DNA from: Umezawaea sp049997955
GTDB taxonomy: Bacteria; Actinomycetota; Actinomycetes; Mycobacteriales; Pseudonocardiaceae
Length of the DNA stretch: 64,000 nt
NCBI GenBank assembly: GCA_049997955.1
Contig: JAEBDY010000013.1
Coordinates: 292,459 to 356,458 of the forward strand
Reading direction: 5' to 3'
Shown: positions 26,789 through 35,999 of the stretch, one piece after another
How the letters are laid out: each line of letters opens with the position of its first letter
Numbering within the stretch: position 1 is the first letter of the stretch
The notes under the pieces: model-generated
What the model saw: only the letters and a program-made list of their open reading frames with translations
The model's database searches: none
What the model was told of the DNA's origin: nothing
Translations under genes and position numbers: made by a program

Positions 26789-27365
26789 GCAGACCCGCCT
26801 TCTCCAGCGCGCCGGTGTAGTGCGACAGCGGGTGGCTCCACCCGCTGAAAACCATCGACAACCCGTCGCGCTCTACTTCTTCGCGGAACCGCGTCGACTC
26901 CAGGTACGGGCTCCTCCGGTCGCCGGGGTTCGTGGCCGGGTGCGTGATCGACAGGCACAGCCGCCCGCCGGTCATCAGCACCCGCGCCGCCTCCAGCACG
27001 GCCGCCTCCACGTCGTCCACGTCCATCAGCACGTTGTAGGCGACGACCAGGTCGAAGCTGTCGTCCTCGAACGGCAGCGAGGTCGCGTCGGCGACCAGGT
27101 ACTCCCCTTCGGGATGGGCTTCGCGCGCGGCGTCGACCATGCTCGCCGACCCGTCGAACCCGATGACCCGGTGTCCGCGCTCGGCGAGGTCGCGCGACAC
27201 CCGCCCCTCACCGCAGCCGAAGTCCAGCGTCGCGAAGCCGGGCCGCGGGACGAGGGCCAGGAAGTCCTCGCGGTAGGTCCAGTAGGAGTCGAAGCCGGGG
27301 CGCCGCACCCAGGCGATCCAGTTGCGGCTCTGCTCTTCCCAGTGCTCCACCAGAGTCTCGTCCAC
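26709..27365 (-). CDS. Class I SAM-dependent methyltransferase
   Basis: 218 aa of the Methyltransf_11 type. Motif I is LDFGCGEGRVSRDLA, the acidic loop is GFDGSASMVDAA, motif II is VADATSLPFEDDSFDLVVAY and a post-motif reads ARVLMTGGRLCLSITHPATN. It probably methylates a small molecule, but the acceptor is unknown. It follows the ROK kinase gene by 41 bp on the same strand and converges on the EamA gene with an 80-bp overlap. Confidence 0.88.
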   Translation of the reverse strand: MDETLVEHWEEQSRNWIAWVRRPGFDSYWTYREDFLALVPRPGFATLDFGCGEGRVSRDLAERGHRVIGFDGSASMVDAAREAHPEGEYLVADATSLPFEDDSFDLVVAYNVLMDVDDVEAAVLEAARVLMTGGRLCLSITHPATNPGDRRSPYLESTRFREEVERDGLSMVFSGWSHPLSHYTGALEKAGLLIEAVREPAWRDDPSPYLLWMRLRQA

Positions 27366-27406
27366 TGCTCGGACCCTAGCCCTGGTGACGGGTGTCCCGC
27401 AGGTCG

Positions 27407-28312
27407 TCAGCGGTCGACCACCAGTGCCGCCGCTCCCACGAGACCGGCCTCCCCGCCGAGCCGCGCGGGCTCGACCCGCAGGTCTTCGAGGTAGGACAGG
27501 CCCGCGTGCTTGGCCAGCGCCCGCCGGATCGGGTCGAACAGCAGGTCACCCGCCTGGGCCACGCCGCCGCCGACCACGGCGAGGTCCAGGTCGCACACCG
27601 CCGCGGTCGCCGCGATGGCCAACCCGACCGCGTACCCGGCTCGCTCGAACGCCGCCAGCGGCACCTCCTCGCCGTGCTGGGCGGCCGCCGCGAGGTGCGC
27701 CGCGTCGGCGTGCTTCGGCGCCTGCCAGCCCTGCCGCCGCGCCCACGCCACCAACCGCGGCCCGCCAGCGACGACCTCCACGCAGCCACGGCCACCGCAC
27801 GTGCACTCGATGCCGTCCGGCTCCACCACGACGTGCCCGACGTGCCCGGCGTTGCCGGTCCGCCCGCCGAACGGCCGCCCGGCGAAGACCAGCCCGCCGC
27901 CGACACCGGTCGACACGACCAGCCCGACCATGAACCGACTGCCCTGCCCCGCGCCGCGCCAGTGCTCGCCCAACGCCATGCACACGCCGTCGCCCGCCAA
28001 CTCGACCCGCACACCCGGCACCAGGTCGGCCACCCGGTCGCGCAGCGGGAACCGCTGCCACACCGGCACGTTGATCGGACTGGCGGTCCCGGCCACGGCA
28101 TCGACCGGCCCGGCGCACGCGATCCCGACCCCGGACACGATCTCGCCCTGGAGCACCTGGTCCACAGCGGACTCGACGGCCGTCCACGTCGCCTCGGCGT
28201 CGTCCACCGGCGTCGGCACCCGCACGGTCCGCAGCACCGCACCGTCGCGGTCGACCAGCCCGGCGGCGATCTTGGTGCCACCCACGTCCAGCGCCAGCAC
28301 GACATCCGTCAC
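27407..28312 (-). CDS. ROK family sugar kinase
   Basis: 301-aa kinase of the ROK family. The ATP loop is LALDVGGTKIAAGLVD, and a second phosphate segment is VVSTGVGGGLVFAG. The E-x-G-H-like site is reduced to NAGHVGHVVV. The zinc-binding signature is CTCGGRGCVEVV. These enzymes phosphorylate glucose or related hexoses. The GTG at 28312 has GAGGAG 9 bases upstream; an in-frame extension to 28348 lacks support. It is part of a leftward run with the beta-helix membrane protein and an ABC transporter. Confidence 0.9.
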   Translation of the reverse strand: MTDVVLALDVGGTKIAAGLVDRDGAVLRTVRVPTPVDDAEATWTAVESAVDQVLQGEIVSGVGIACAGPVDAVAGTASPINVPVWQRFPLRDRVADLVPGVRVELAGDGVCMALGEHWRGAGQGSRFMVGLVVSTGVGGGLVFAGRPFGGRTGNAGHVGHVVVEPDGIECTCGGRGCVEVVAGGPRLVAWARRQGWQAPKHADAAHLAAAAQHGEEVPLAAFERAGYAVGLAIAATAAVCDLDLAVVGGGVAQAGDLLFDPIRRALAKHAGLSYLEDLRVEPARLGGEAGLVGAAALVVDR

Positions 28313-28363
28313 TGTTCGAAGCTCCTCACGAGGCGGGTGTGGGACCACCCTAGGCTCAGCCGA

Positions 28364-30541
28364 CTACCGCTTCAGCATCCGCGTCAGGCCCGCGGCGACG
28401 GTGGTCGCCAGGATCCAGCCGCTCACGATCAGACCGGACGCGATCCACTGCGCCGCGTCCGGTGTCTGCCAGCGGTTCTTGTTGCCGAAGTCCACGATCG
28501 GCACTACCAGGTCGATGGTGAACAGCCACGGGTTCCACTGGAGGGTGTCGTCGGAGTTGATCACCGTCAGCGGTGCGCCGACCGCGAAGTACGCGCTGCC
28601 GAGGACCCACGACACGACCAGCCAGCCCAGCGCGCGGCCCGGCCGGTAGCCGTAGCCGACCATCCACCGCTGCAACCAGCTCCACAGCAGCACCAGCGGG
28701 CCGACGACCCTGGTGCCCTCGGCGACCGCGATGTACCGCAGCCGCTGCTTCTCCATCAGCACGGTCGACGCGTGCTCGTCGTTGCCGCTGGCCCGCAGCA
28801 GTGCGGCGAGCTGGTCGTACGGGCCGGGGCGGTAGCGGTGGCGCATGGCCTGGCGCAGCCAGCGCAGCCGCCGCAGCACGGACGCGTCGTCGCGCAGGTC
28901 GATGGAGTGCCGCAGCGAGTCGTAGCGGAAGTCCTCCAGGTCGATCCGGCCGGTGGCGTTCCAGAAGTTCTCGTTGTCCTCCAACGAGGTGCAGCCCGCG
29001 CCGCGCAGCGTGACCTTGCCCTTCGGCGGGCTCACGGGCGTCAGCACCAGTTCCGGGACCTGCATGCCGAGCGCGTTGAGCGCGTGGCTGTCCAGCTTGT
29101 CGCCGAGGACCGCGCCCGCGAAGTTCGCCGTCCGGCCGATCTGGGCGCGCCGGGTGCGCACGCCGCCGTGCGCCACGAACTCCTTGGCGCCCTTGGCGCA
29201 GATGAGGTCGCGGCCGATGGTGGCGCCGCCGATGTCGACCGACGCCTTCCCACCCGGCTGGTGGCGGTACTCGCCCGGCTGGATGAGCCTGCTGCCGCGC
29301 AGGTCCAGGTTCGCTCCGATGTGGACGGCCCGCAGTTCCAGCACGCCCGCCACGTTCGCCTCGCGGGCGCTGAAGTTGCTGCCCACCCGGCACCGGTTGG
29401 CCAGCACGGTGTCCGCGAACGGGTTGCTCAACGTCGACGCGTCCAGCACCAGGCTGCCCCGCACGGTCGCGTCGACCATCCGGAACTGGCCCCTCATCTC
29501 CAGTTCCCGCGCGGTGACGTCACCGCCGATCTCGGCGCCGTCCAGGTGCACGGCCCGGCCGCGGCCGATGGGATCGGTGTTGCCGCCCGGCGGTTTGACC
29601 GCGTCCAGCTTCGCGCCCGCCAGCGACAGCGTGCCGCCGATGGACGCGTTCAGCATCCGCAGCGTGCCCGCGCTGGTGAACCCGCGATCCAGGTCCACGT
29701 CGCCGTTCACGGTGATCCGGTCGAGCACCAGCGAGGCGTGCGGATCGGCGTGCGGGTCCACGAGGGCGGGTTCGGGCCGGTCGTCGCCCGCGTGCAGCGC
29801 CGCGTGCCGCATCGTGAAGGCCGAGCTGATCCGCGCGTTCGGCAGCATCACGGTGCCGTGCGAGGTGAAGCGCCGGTCGGACTCCGCCCACATCCCGCAC
29901 AGCAGGTTGCCGCCGACCTGCATCCCGTTGCCGTTCAACGAGAACCCACCGGGGTTGTGCAGCACCGCGCCGCTGAAGTTGCAGTTGCCGTTGATCAGCG
30001 CGCCCGCGACCCGGACCTCGCCCTCGGTGCGGATGCCGTACGCCAGCAGGGCTCCCGCGACCTTCATCCGGTCCGCGTGCAGCGCCAGCTCACCCGGCGC
30101 GCGCAGCGTGCACGTCCGCAGCAGGACCGAGCCCGCGATGTCGGAGTCGGTGAGGTCGACCGGCCCCACGACGGTGCAGCCGTCGAGCGACACGTCGTTG
30201 GCGCTGGTCAGGTTCCGGCCCGCGAGGCCGGGCAGCCAGCACTGCCGGAAGTCGATCCCCGCCAGCTTGCTCTGCCGCAGGTCCGGCGGCTGCTCGAACC
30301 GGCAGCGCTCGAACTCCAGCAGGTAGTTCAGCTCCACGGCCCGCAGGTCGAGCACGCCGGTGAGGAACCGGTCCACGATCCGGATCACCGGCGGCGCGCT
30401 GGACCGCCGCCGCGGCAGCCGCCAGTTGCCCGCGACGTCCGGTTCGCCGACACCGCGCAGGACGTCCGCGGCGGCCATCCGGAAGGACCGCGGCGGGCTG
30501 TCGTCGAAGACGTCCAGCCCGCGCGCGTCGCTTTCCGCCAT
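28364..30541 (-). CDS. Large beta-helix-like protein with C-terminal membrane module
   Basis: 725 aa. The first 530 residues are built of short hydrophobic repeats of the pentapeptide or right-handed beta-helix type, for example GVLDLRAVELNYLLEFERCR, SVLLRTCTLRAPGELALHAD and GNLLCGMW. A domain with GPYDQLAALLRASGNDEHAS then leads to three or four membrane helices (VVGPLVLLWSWLQRWMVGY, WLVVSWVLGSAYFAV, IASGLIVSGWILATTV). The helix probably sits in the cytosol, tethered to the membrane. Similar Streptomyces proteins carry a vague oxidoreductase label that I do not support. The start abuts the ABC ATPase stop. Confidence 0.75.
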   Translation of the reverse strand: MAESDARGLDVFDDSPPRSFRMAAADVLRGVGEPDVAGNWRLPRRRSSAPPVIRIVDRFLTGVLDLRAVELNYLLEFERCRFEQPPDLRQSKLAGIDFRQCWLPGLAGRNLTSANDVSLDGCTVVGPVDLTDSDIAGSVLLRTCTLRAPGELALHADRMKVAGALLAYGIRTEGEVRVAGALINGNCNFSGAVLHNPGGFSLNGNGMQVGGNLLCGMWAESDRRFTSHGTVMLPNARISSAFTMRHAALHAGDDRPEPALVDPHADPHASLVLDRITVNGDVDLDRGFTSAGTLRMLNASIGGTLSLAGAKLDAVKPPGGNTDPIGRGRAVHLDGAEIGGDVTARELEMRGQFRMVDATVRGSLVLDASTLSNPFADTVLANRCRVGSNFSAREANVAGVLELRAVHIGANLDLRGSRLIQPGEYRHQPGGKASVDIGGATIGRDLICAKGAKEFVAHGGVRTRRAQIGRTANFAGAVLGDKLDSHALNALGMQVPELVLTPVSPPKGKVTLRGAGCTSLEDNENFWNATGRIDLEDFRYDSLRHSIDLRDDASVLRRLRWLRQAMRHRYRPGPYDQLAALLRASGNDEHASTVLMEKQRLRYIAVAEGTRVVGPLVLLWSWLQRWMVGYGYRPGRALGWLVVSWVLGSAYFAVGAPLTVINSDDTLQWNPWLFTIDLVVPIVDFGNKNRWQTPDAAQWIASGLIVSGWILATTVAAGLTRMLKR

Positions 30542-31303
30542 CTAGTCGGTTTTGTCCTGGTGCGTCGGGTTGAGCACCCTGGCCAGGAACGACTTCGTGC
30601 GCTCGTGCTGCGGGTCGCCGATGACCTGCTCGGCCAACCCCTCCTCGACCACGTACCCGCCGTCCATGAACAGCACCTTGTCCGCCACCTCGCGGGCGAA
30701 CTGCATCTCGTGCGTCACGACCAGCATCGTCATGCCCTCTTCGGCCAGCTGCCGCATGACCCCGAGCACGTCGCCGACCAGTTCCGGGTCCAGCGCCGAG
30801 GTCGGCTCGTCGAACAGCATCACCTCGGGGTCCATCGACAGCGCCCGCGCGATCGCGACGCGCTGCTGCTGGCCACCGGAGAGCTGCGCGGGCATCGCGT
30901 TGGCCTTCTCGGCCAGGCCGACCCGCTCCAGGTTGTGCCGCGCGACCTTCTCGGCCTCGGCCTGGCTGCGCTTGAGCACCTTGCGCTGCGCCACGGTGAG
31001 GTTGTTCAGCACGGTGAGGTGCGCGAACAGGTTGAACGACTGGAAGACCATGCCGATCTTCGTGCGAGCGGCGTCGATGTCGACGTCGGGGTCGGTCAGT
31101 TCGACGCCGTTCACGACGATCTTGCCCGCGTTCGGCTCCTCCAGCACGTTCACGCAGCGCAGCAGCGTGGACTTGCCCGAGCCGGACGGCCCGATGATGC
31201 AGATGACCTCACCCGAGTTCACCCGCACGTCGATGCCGCGCAGCACCTCCAGCGGGCCGAACGACTTCTTGAGACCCGTGATCTCGACTGCAAGCTCGGT
31301 CAT
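30542..31303 (-). CDS. Amino-acid ABC transporter ATP-binding protein
   Basis: 253-aa ATPase of the polar-amino-acid uptake (GlnQ/GluA) class. Walker A is GPSGSGKSTLLRCVN, the Q-loop is MVFQSFNLFAHLTVL, the signature is LSGGQQQRVAIARALS, Walker B is VMLFDEPTSALDPELV and the switch His is in VVTHEM. Its start overlaps the permease stop by 4 bp. With the binding lipoprotein and single permease it makes a complete glutamate/glutamine-type importer. Confidence 0.94.
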   Translation of the reverse strand: MTELAVEITGLKKSFGPLEVLRGIDVRVNSGEVICIIGPSGSGKSTLLRCVNVLEEPNAGKIVVNGVELTDPDVDIDAARTKIGMVFQSFNLFAHLTVLNNLTVAQRKVLKRSQAEAEKVARHNLERVGLAEKANAMPAQLSGGQQQRVAIARALSMDPEVMLFDEPTSALDPELVGDVLGVMRQLAEEGMTMLVVTHEMQFAREVADKVLFMDGGYVVEEGLAEQVIGDPQHERTKSFLARVLNPTHQDKTD

Positions 31304-32124
31304 GCGGACACCGCCAGGCCACTCGCTTCGGGAGAACTGATCTTCTTGCCGCCGGTCTGCCGCTCCAGGTACCGGGACAGGTAGCCCAGCGGGAGCGTGA
31401 TGATCAGGTAGCACATGCCCGCGATCAGGATCGGGGTCAGCGAAGGGCTGCGGCTCAGCGCTTCGCGGCCGAACTTGGTCAGCTCGTAGTTGGCCGTGGT
31501 GAGGCCGACGATGCTGATCAGCGACGAGTCCTTGGTCAGCAGGATCAGCTCGTTGGTCAACGGCGGCAGGATGATCCGGAACGCCTGCGGGATGACGACG
31601 GTGATCATCGTGCGGCCCTGGGACATGCCGAGGGACCGGGCCGCCTCGATCTGGCCCTTGGGCACCGCCTGGATGCCCGCGCGGATCGTCTCGGCCATGT
31701 ACGCGGCGCCGACGAGCCCGAGCGCCAGCCCGGCCGTGGAGTTGATGTCGAACTTCAGCCCCAGCGCGAGCGGCACGCCGACGCTGAGGGCGATGAACAC
31801 CAGCAGGGCGGGCACGCCGCGGAAGAACTCGATGTAGATCGTGGCGATCCACCGGTACGGGGCCACCGACGACAACTTCATCAGTGCGAGCACCAGGCCC
31901 AGCAGCAGACCCAGCGCGAAGCCGAGCGAGGTGTAGATGATCGTGTTCTTCAACGCGATCGTGATGATGCTGGGGAACATCGACTTGGCGATCTCGACGT
32001 TGAAGAAGGATCGTCTGATCTCGCCCCAGTCGGCGAACAGCGCCGCCGCCAGGGCGATCACGACCAGCAGTGCGTACTGGGCGCGGCGGAAAACTACCGC
32101 TCGCTGCCTCTTCGACATGGCCAT
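31300..32124 (-). CDS. Amino-acid ABC transporter permease
   Basis: 274-aa membrane subunit of the HisM/GlnP family. The cytoplasmic EAA loop is IEAARSLGMSQGRTMITVVI, followed by PQAFRIILPPLTNELILLTK, and the family FFRGVPALLVFIAL is present. Only one permease gene occurs, so the channel is probably a homodimer. The ATG at 32124 has GGGAG six bases upstream. A hairpin separates it from the binding-protein gene. Confidence 0.92.
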   Translation of the reverse strand: MAMSKRQRAVVFRRAQYALLVVIALAAALFADWGEIRRSFFNVEIAKSMFPSIITIALKNTIIYTSLGFALGLLLGLVLALMKLSSVAPYRWIATIYIEFFRGVPALLVFIALSVGVPLALGLKFDINSTAGLALGLVGAAYMAETIRAGIQAVPKGQIEAARSLGMSQGRTMITVVIPQAFRIILPPLTNELILLTKDSSLISIVGLTTANYELTKFGREALSRSPSLTPILIAGMCYLIITLPLGYLSRYLERQTGGKKISSPEASGLAVSA

Positions 32125-32164
32125 CGAGGGCTCCCGTGGTGAAAATACAGGTTCGGACAAGGAA

Positions 32165-32193
32165 CAAGGCCGGTGCTGGTCGCACCGGCCTTG
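32165..32193 (-). terminator. Intercistronic hairpin (partial terminator)
   Basis: A perfect 11-bp stem (CAAGGCCGGTG at 32165-32175 with 32183-32193) has a 7-nt loop and lies 13 bp past the binding-protein stop. On the minus strand it is followed by TTGTTCCTTG. It probably lowers permease and ATPase expression relative to the binding protein, as in many ABC operons. Confidence 0.65.
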
Positions 32194-32205
32194 CGGTCAA
32201 CCGGC

Positions 32206-33033
32206 TTACTTCTTCTCCGGCTTCTTCCCGAACCACTTCTCGTAGATCGTGTCGTACTCGCCGCTGTCCTTGGCCTTCTTGATGACCTCGTTGACCTTGG
32301 CGAGCAACGCGGCGTTGCCCTTCTTGACAGCGATGCCGTACTGCTCACCGGTGTCGAACTGCTTGGTCACCTCGGTGTCCGGGAACTCCTTGGCGTAGTC
32401 GAACAGCACGCCGTTGTCGTTGATGCCCGCGTCGACCGAGCCGGTGCGCACGGCGACCTCCATCAGCGGGAGGTCTTCGAACTGGACGACCTCGTAGCCG
32501 TTGGCGGCCGCGTTGTCGTTCGCGTACTTCTCGCCGGTGGTGTCCTGCTGGACACCCAGCTTCTTGCCCTTGAGCGTCGACAGGTCCGTGAGACCGGAGT
32601 CCTTCTTCACCAGCAGCGCCTGGCTGGCCTCGAAGTACGGCTCGGAGAAGTCGATCGCCTGCTTGCGCTCGTCGGTGATCGTCATGCCCGCCGCGGCGAG
32701 GTCGCAGTTGCCGGTGCTGAAGGCGGAACCGGACGTGATCGTCTCGAACGGGGTGTCGAAGATCTTCTGCGTCGCGCCCAGTTCCTTGGCGACGAGGTCG
32801 ACCAGGTCGACGTCGAAGCCGACGGTCTTGTCACCCTCGCTGAACTGGAAGGGCTTGTAGGAGAGGTGGGTGCAGGTGGTCAGGGACCCGCTCTCCACCA
32901 AGGTGATCGCCGATCCGGCGGCGGTGTTGTTGCCGGATCCGGTGTCGACCTTGGTCGCGCACGCGCTGACCGCGAGGGCCACTGTGAGCACGGGGAGCAT
33001 GGCAAGCACCTGATGCCTGGTTCGACGGGCCAC
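32206..33033 (-). CDS. Amino-acid ABC transporter substrate-binding lipoprotein
   Basis: 275-aa extracellular lipoprotein with lipobox VSAC-A near residue 25 and a type II binding-protein domain of the SBP_bac_3 family. Features are KPFQFSEGDKTVGFDVDLVD, GNCDLAAAGMTITDERKQAI and DFSEPYFEASQALLV, which resemble glutamate or glutamine binders. It is the first gene of the importer; about 205 bp separate it from the GH63-like gene, so its promoter lies there. Confidence 0.93.
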   Translation of the reverse strand: MARRTRHQVLAMLPVLTVALAVSACATKVDTGSGNNTAAGSAITLVESGSLTTCTHLSYKPFQFSEGDKTVGFDVDLVDLVAKELGATQKIFDTPFETITSGSAFSTGNCDLAAAGMTITDERKQAIDFSEPYFEASQALLVKKDSGLTDLSTLKGKKLGVQQDTTGEKYANDNAAANGYEVVQFEDLPLMEVAVRTGSVDAGINDNGVLFDYAKEFPDTEVTKQFDTGEQYGIAVKKGNAALLAKVNEVIKKAKDSGEYDTIYEKWFGKKPEKK

Positions 33034-33238
33034 TAGGTCACTCCTCGTAACTGAGTTGGTCGAGTGTTCGGGATACTGCCACTTGGGTGACAGGTCTGGA
33101 CAGCACGTGCGTGTTACATCCCGTTCGAGTTGCCGAATTGAGCGTCACAGTCCTATTCGGCCGAATGTCGTACACGCGATCGGGTCACATCACACCGCAT
33201 GGGCACGCAGAGCGCATGTCCGACGTGATCCGCGCAGG

Positions 33239-35917
33239 TCACGGATGGAGCAATCCCGCCACCAGGGCTGTCCACCCGGTTTGGTGAGTGGCACCCAATC
33301 CCTCGCCCGTGTCGCCGTCGAAGTACTCGCTGAAAGTGATGTGGTCGCGCCACAGGGGTGAGTCCGTCGATTCGACGCGCTTGCCGTCCGCGGGCCTGCG
33401 GCCGTCGTGGTCGGGCAGGAAGAGCGACACCAGCCGCCGTGCCAGCTCGTCGGCGGCCTGACCCGCTGTGACCTCGCGCTCCGACCGGGTCGGCAGCTCG
33501 ACGCGGAACTGCCCGTCGTGGAACGAGTCGAGCGTGCGCAGCGCCTCCACCAGCAGCGCGTTGGTGGGGAACCACACCGGGCCGCGCCAGTTCGAGTTGC
33601 CGCCGAACATCGGCGTGCGGGACTCGCCGGGCTCGTAGCCGATCCGGTGCTGCTGGTCGGCGACGTGCACCTCCATGCCCTCGCGGTGCGCGACCGACAT
33701 CGACCGGATGCCGTGCGGCGAGAGGAACTCGCCCTCGTCCAGCATCCTGGCCAGCACGAGCCGCAGCTTGCGGTCGTCCAGCAGCGACAGCAGGTTGCGG
33801 CGCCCGTCCGGCCGGTCCTGCCAGGTCAGGAACTGCACCAGCTCCGGCCTGCGCGCCATCAGGTGGTCGAGCCGCCGGGTGAAGCTCGGCAGCTCCTCGA
33901 ACACCCACGGCTCCAGCACGGCCGACGCCAGCAGCGGGATGAGGCCGACCATCGACCGCACCCGCACCGGCTGCGACTCCACCGTGCCGTCGGCGAGCCT
34001 GCGCGACACTACGTCGTAGCAGAACCCGTCGGCCTCGTCCCAGATCCCGCCGCCACCCGAGCCGAACTGGGTGGACGCCTCGGCGATGCCGAGGAAGTGC
34101 TCGACGAACTTCGTCGCCACGTCCTCGTACGACTCGTCGTGGCGCGCCAGCTCCAGCGCGATCTGCATCAGGTGCAGGCTGTAGGCGGCCATCCACGAGG
34201 TCGCGTCCGACTGCTCCAGCCGCCACGCGCCCAGCATGGGCTCGGACCGGTTGACCGGTCCGATGTTGTCCATGCCGAGGAACCCGCCCTCGAACAGGTA
34301 GCTGCCGTCGGCGTCCTTGCGGTTGACCCACCAGGAGAAGTTCAGCAGCAGCTTGTGGAAGATCTTCGCCAGGAACTTCCGGTCCGGCGTCTCCTCCGCC
34401 CGGTACACCTGGAGCGCCGCCCACGCGTGCACGGGCGGGTTGACGTCGCCGAACTCCCACTCGTAGGCCGGGATCTGGCCGTTCGGGTGCATCAGCCACT
34501 CGCGGCACAGCAGCAGGAGCTGCTCCTTCGCGAACGCCGGGTCGACCATCGCGAACGGCACGGTGTGGAACGCGAGGTCCCACGCCGCGAACCACGGGTA
34601 CTCCCACTCGTCCGGCATGGAGATCACGTCGGCGCAGTCGAAGTGCCGCCAGTGCGTGTTCCGCGCGGCGGGCGACTTCCGCGAGCCCGGCGCGGCCGGT
34701 TGCGCGGGGTCGCCGTCCAACCACTCCCTGGTGCGGAAGCGGTAGTGCTGCTTCGTCCACATCAGACCGGCGAGCGCCCGCCGCGCCACGGCGGCCTTCT
34801 GCCGGTCCGCGTCGGGCATCAGGTCGTGGTGGAACTCGTCGGCCTCGTGCCGGCGCGCGTCCACGGTGGACCGGAACGACGGCCCGAACGCGTCGTGGTG
34901 CCCGTCGCCCTCGACCAGCCGCAGCCGGATCGCCACGGACTCGCCGGGCGCGACCTCGTCGAACGAGTACCAGGCCCCCGCCTTCGTGCCGGGTTCGGAC
35001 GTGCCGTCGACGACCTGGCACGACGTCGCGTCACCGGCCACGACGTGCCGGTCGATGCCGTCCTTGGTGTACTCGGTCGGGTTCTTCGCGGCGCCGAACA
35101 GCGCCACCTCGTTCGTCTCGTTGTCGGTGACCAGCAGGCCCGGTGAGCCTTCGACGTGCAGCGTGTAGCGCCCGAGCTTCCCGTGCTCGGCGGTGATCCG
35201 GTGCCAGCCGTCCGCGGTCGACGCGGTCAGCGACGGCCGCCGCGCGTCCCGCCCCCACGCCCAGGTGTTGCGGAACCAGAGCTGCGGCACCAGGTGCAGC
35301 GGAGCCGCGTCCGGCCCGTGGTTGGTCGCGGTGACCTCGACGCACACGTCGGTCGGCCCGGCCTTGGCGTAGCTGACGACGACGTCGAAGAACCGGTTCC
35401 CGTCCAGCGCGCCGGTGTCGGACAGCTCGGGCTCACGCGACTCGCGGCCCGCGTTCGCGGCCAGTTCGCGCAGCTCGGCGTAGGGGAACTCGGTCTGCGG
35501 GTACCGGTACAGCACCTGCATCCACGAGTGCGTGGGCGTGCCGTCGGTCACCCACCAGTACTCCTTGGCGTCCTCGCCGTGGTTGCCCTCGTTGTTGGTG
35601 AGCCCGAAGTACCGCTCCTTCAGGATCGGGTCCACGCCGTTCCACAGCGCCAACCCGAAGTTGAGGAACCCGTGCACGTCGCAGATGCCCGCGATGCCGT
35701 CCTCACCCCACCGGTAGGCGCGGGCCCGCGCGTGGTCGAACGGGAATGACGTCCAGGCGTCACCGGAAGCGGAGTAGTCCTCGCGGACCGTGCCCCACTG
35801 GCGTCCTGCCAGGTAGGGCCCCCACAGGCGCCAGGGCGCATCGGGTGAGTCCGACTCGGCGAGCCTCAGCCGTTCGGTCCTCTGCCGTTGCTCGTTCACC
35901 GGACCAGTGTGCGGCAT
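33239..35917 (-). CDS. GH63-like glycoside hydrolase
   Basis: 892-aa cytosolic enzyme of the GH63/MGH1 (alpha-glucosidase, mannosylglycerate hydrolase) group. The N-terminal half is a beta-sandwich, from RLAESDSPDAPWRLWGPYLA. The C-terminal half is an (alpha/alpha)6 barrel with MPDEWEYPWFAAWDLAFHTV, NPPVHAWAALQVY, FEGGFLGMDNIGPVNRSEP, FSGGGGIWDEADGFCYD-like sequence and GNSNWRGPVWFPTNALLVEA. Substrates of this family are short alpha-glucosides. The ATG at 35917 has no good RBS, and a GTG at 35899 (VNEQRQRTERL) is an equal candidate. Confidence 0.87.
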   Translation of the reverse strand: MPHTGPVNEQRQRTERLRLAESDSPDAPWRLWGPYLAGRQWGTVREDYSASGDAWTSFPFDHARARAYRWGEDGIAGICDVHGFLNFGLALWNGVDPILKERYFGLTNNEGNHGEDAKEYWWVTDGTPTHSWMQVLYRYPQTEFPYAELRELAANAGRESREPELSDTGALDGNRFFDVVVSYAKAGPTDVCVEVTATNHGPDAAPLHLVPQLWFRNTWAWGRDARRPSLTASTADGWHRITAEHGKLGRYTLHVEGSPGLLVTDNETNEVALFGAAKNPTEYTKDGIDRHVVAGDATSCQVVDGTSEPGTKAGAWYSFDEVAPGESVAIRLRLVEGDGHHDAFGPSFRSTVDARRHEADEFHHDLMPDADRQKAAVARRALAGLMWTKQHYRFRTREWLDGDPAQPAAPGSRKSPAARNTHWRHFDCADVISMPDEWEYPWFAAWDLAFHTVPFAMVDPAFAKEQLLLLCREWLMHPNGQIPAYEWEFGDVNPPVHAWAALQVYRAEETPDRKFLAKIFHKLLLNFSWWVNRKDADGSYLFEGGFLGMDNIGPVNRSEPMLGAWRLEQSDATSWMAAYSLHLMQIALELARHDESYEDVATKFVEHFLGIAEASTQFGSGGGGIWDEADGFCYDVVSRRLADGTVESQPVRVRSMVGLIPLLASAVLEPWVFEELPSFTRRLDHLMARRPELVQFLTWQDRPDGRRNLLSLLDDRKLRLVLARMLDEGEFLSPHGIRSMSVAHREGMEVHVADQQHRIGYEPGESRTPMFGGNSNWRGPVWFPTNALLVEALRTLDSFHDGQFRVELPTRSEREVTAGQAADELARRLVSLFLPDHDGRRPADGKRVESTDSPLWRDHITFSEYFDGDTGEGLGATHQTGWTALVAGLLHP

Positions 35918-35963
35918 CGGTCCGGTGAGCCCGGTTACCGCGGTGTTGTGGGTGTCGGGCCGC

Positions 35964-35992
35964 GTGTGGGCTTCCTCGCAGGAAGCCCACAC
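35964..35992 (-). terminator. Perfect hairpin after the M20 peptidase gene
   Basis: A 13-bp perfect stem (GTGTGGGCTTCCT, 35964-35976, with 35980-35992) has a CGC loop and lies 8 bp past the peptidase stop. No T-run follows, so termination efficiency is uncertain. Confidence 0.6.
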
Positions 35993-35999
35993 GCCCGGA

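Noticed and set aside
27392..31384. Very long open frame on the plus strand over the ROK, beta-helix and ABC genes
   Set aside because: It is antisense to several well-supported genes, has His/Arg/Gln/Pro-rich composition typical of a GC-skewed shadow frame, and shows no domain.
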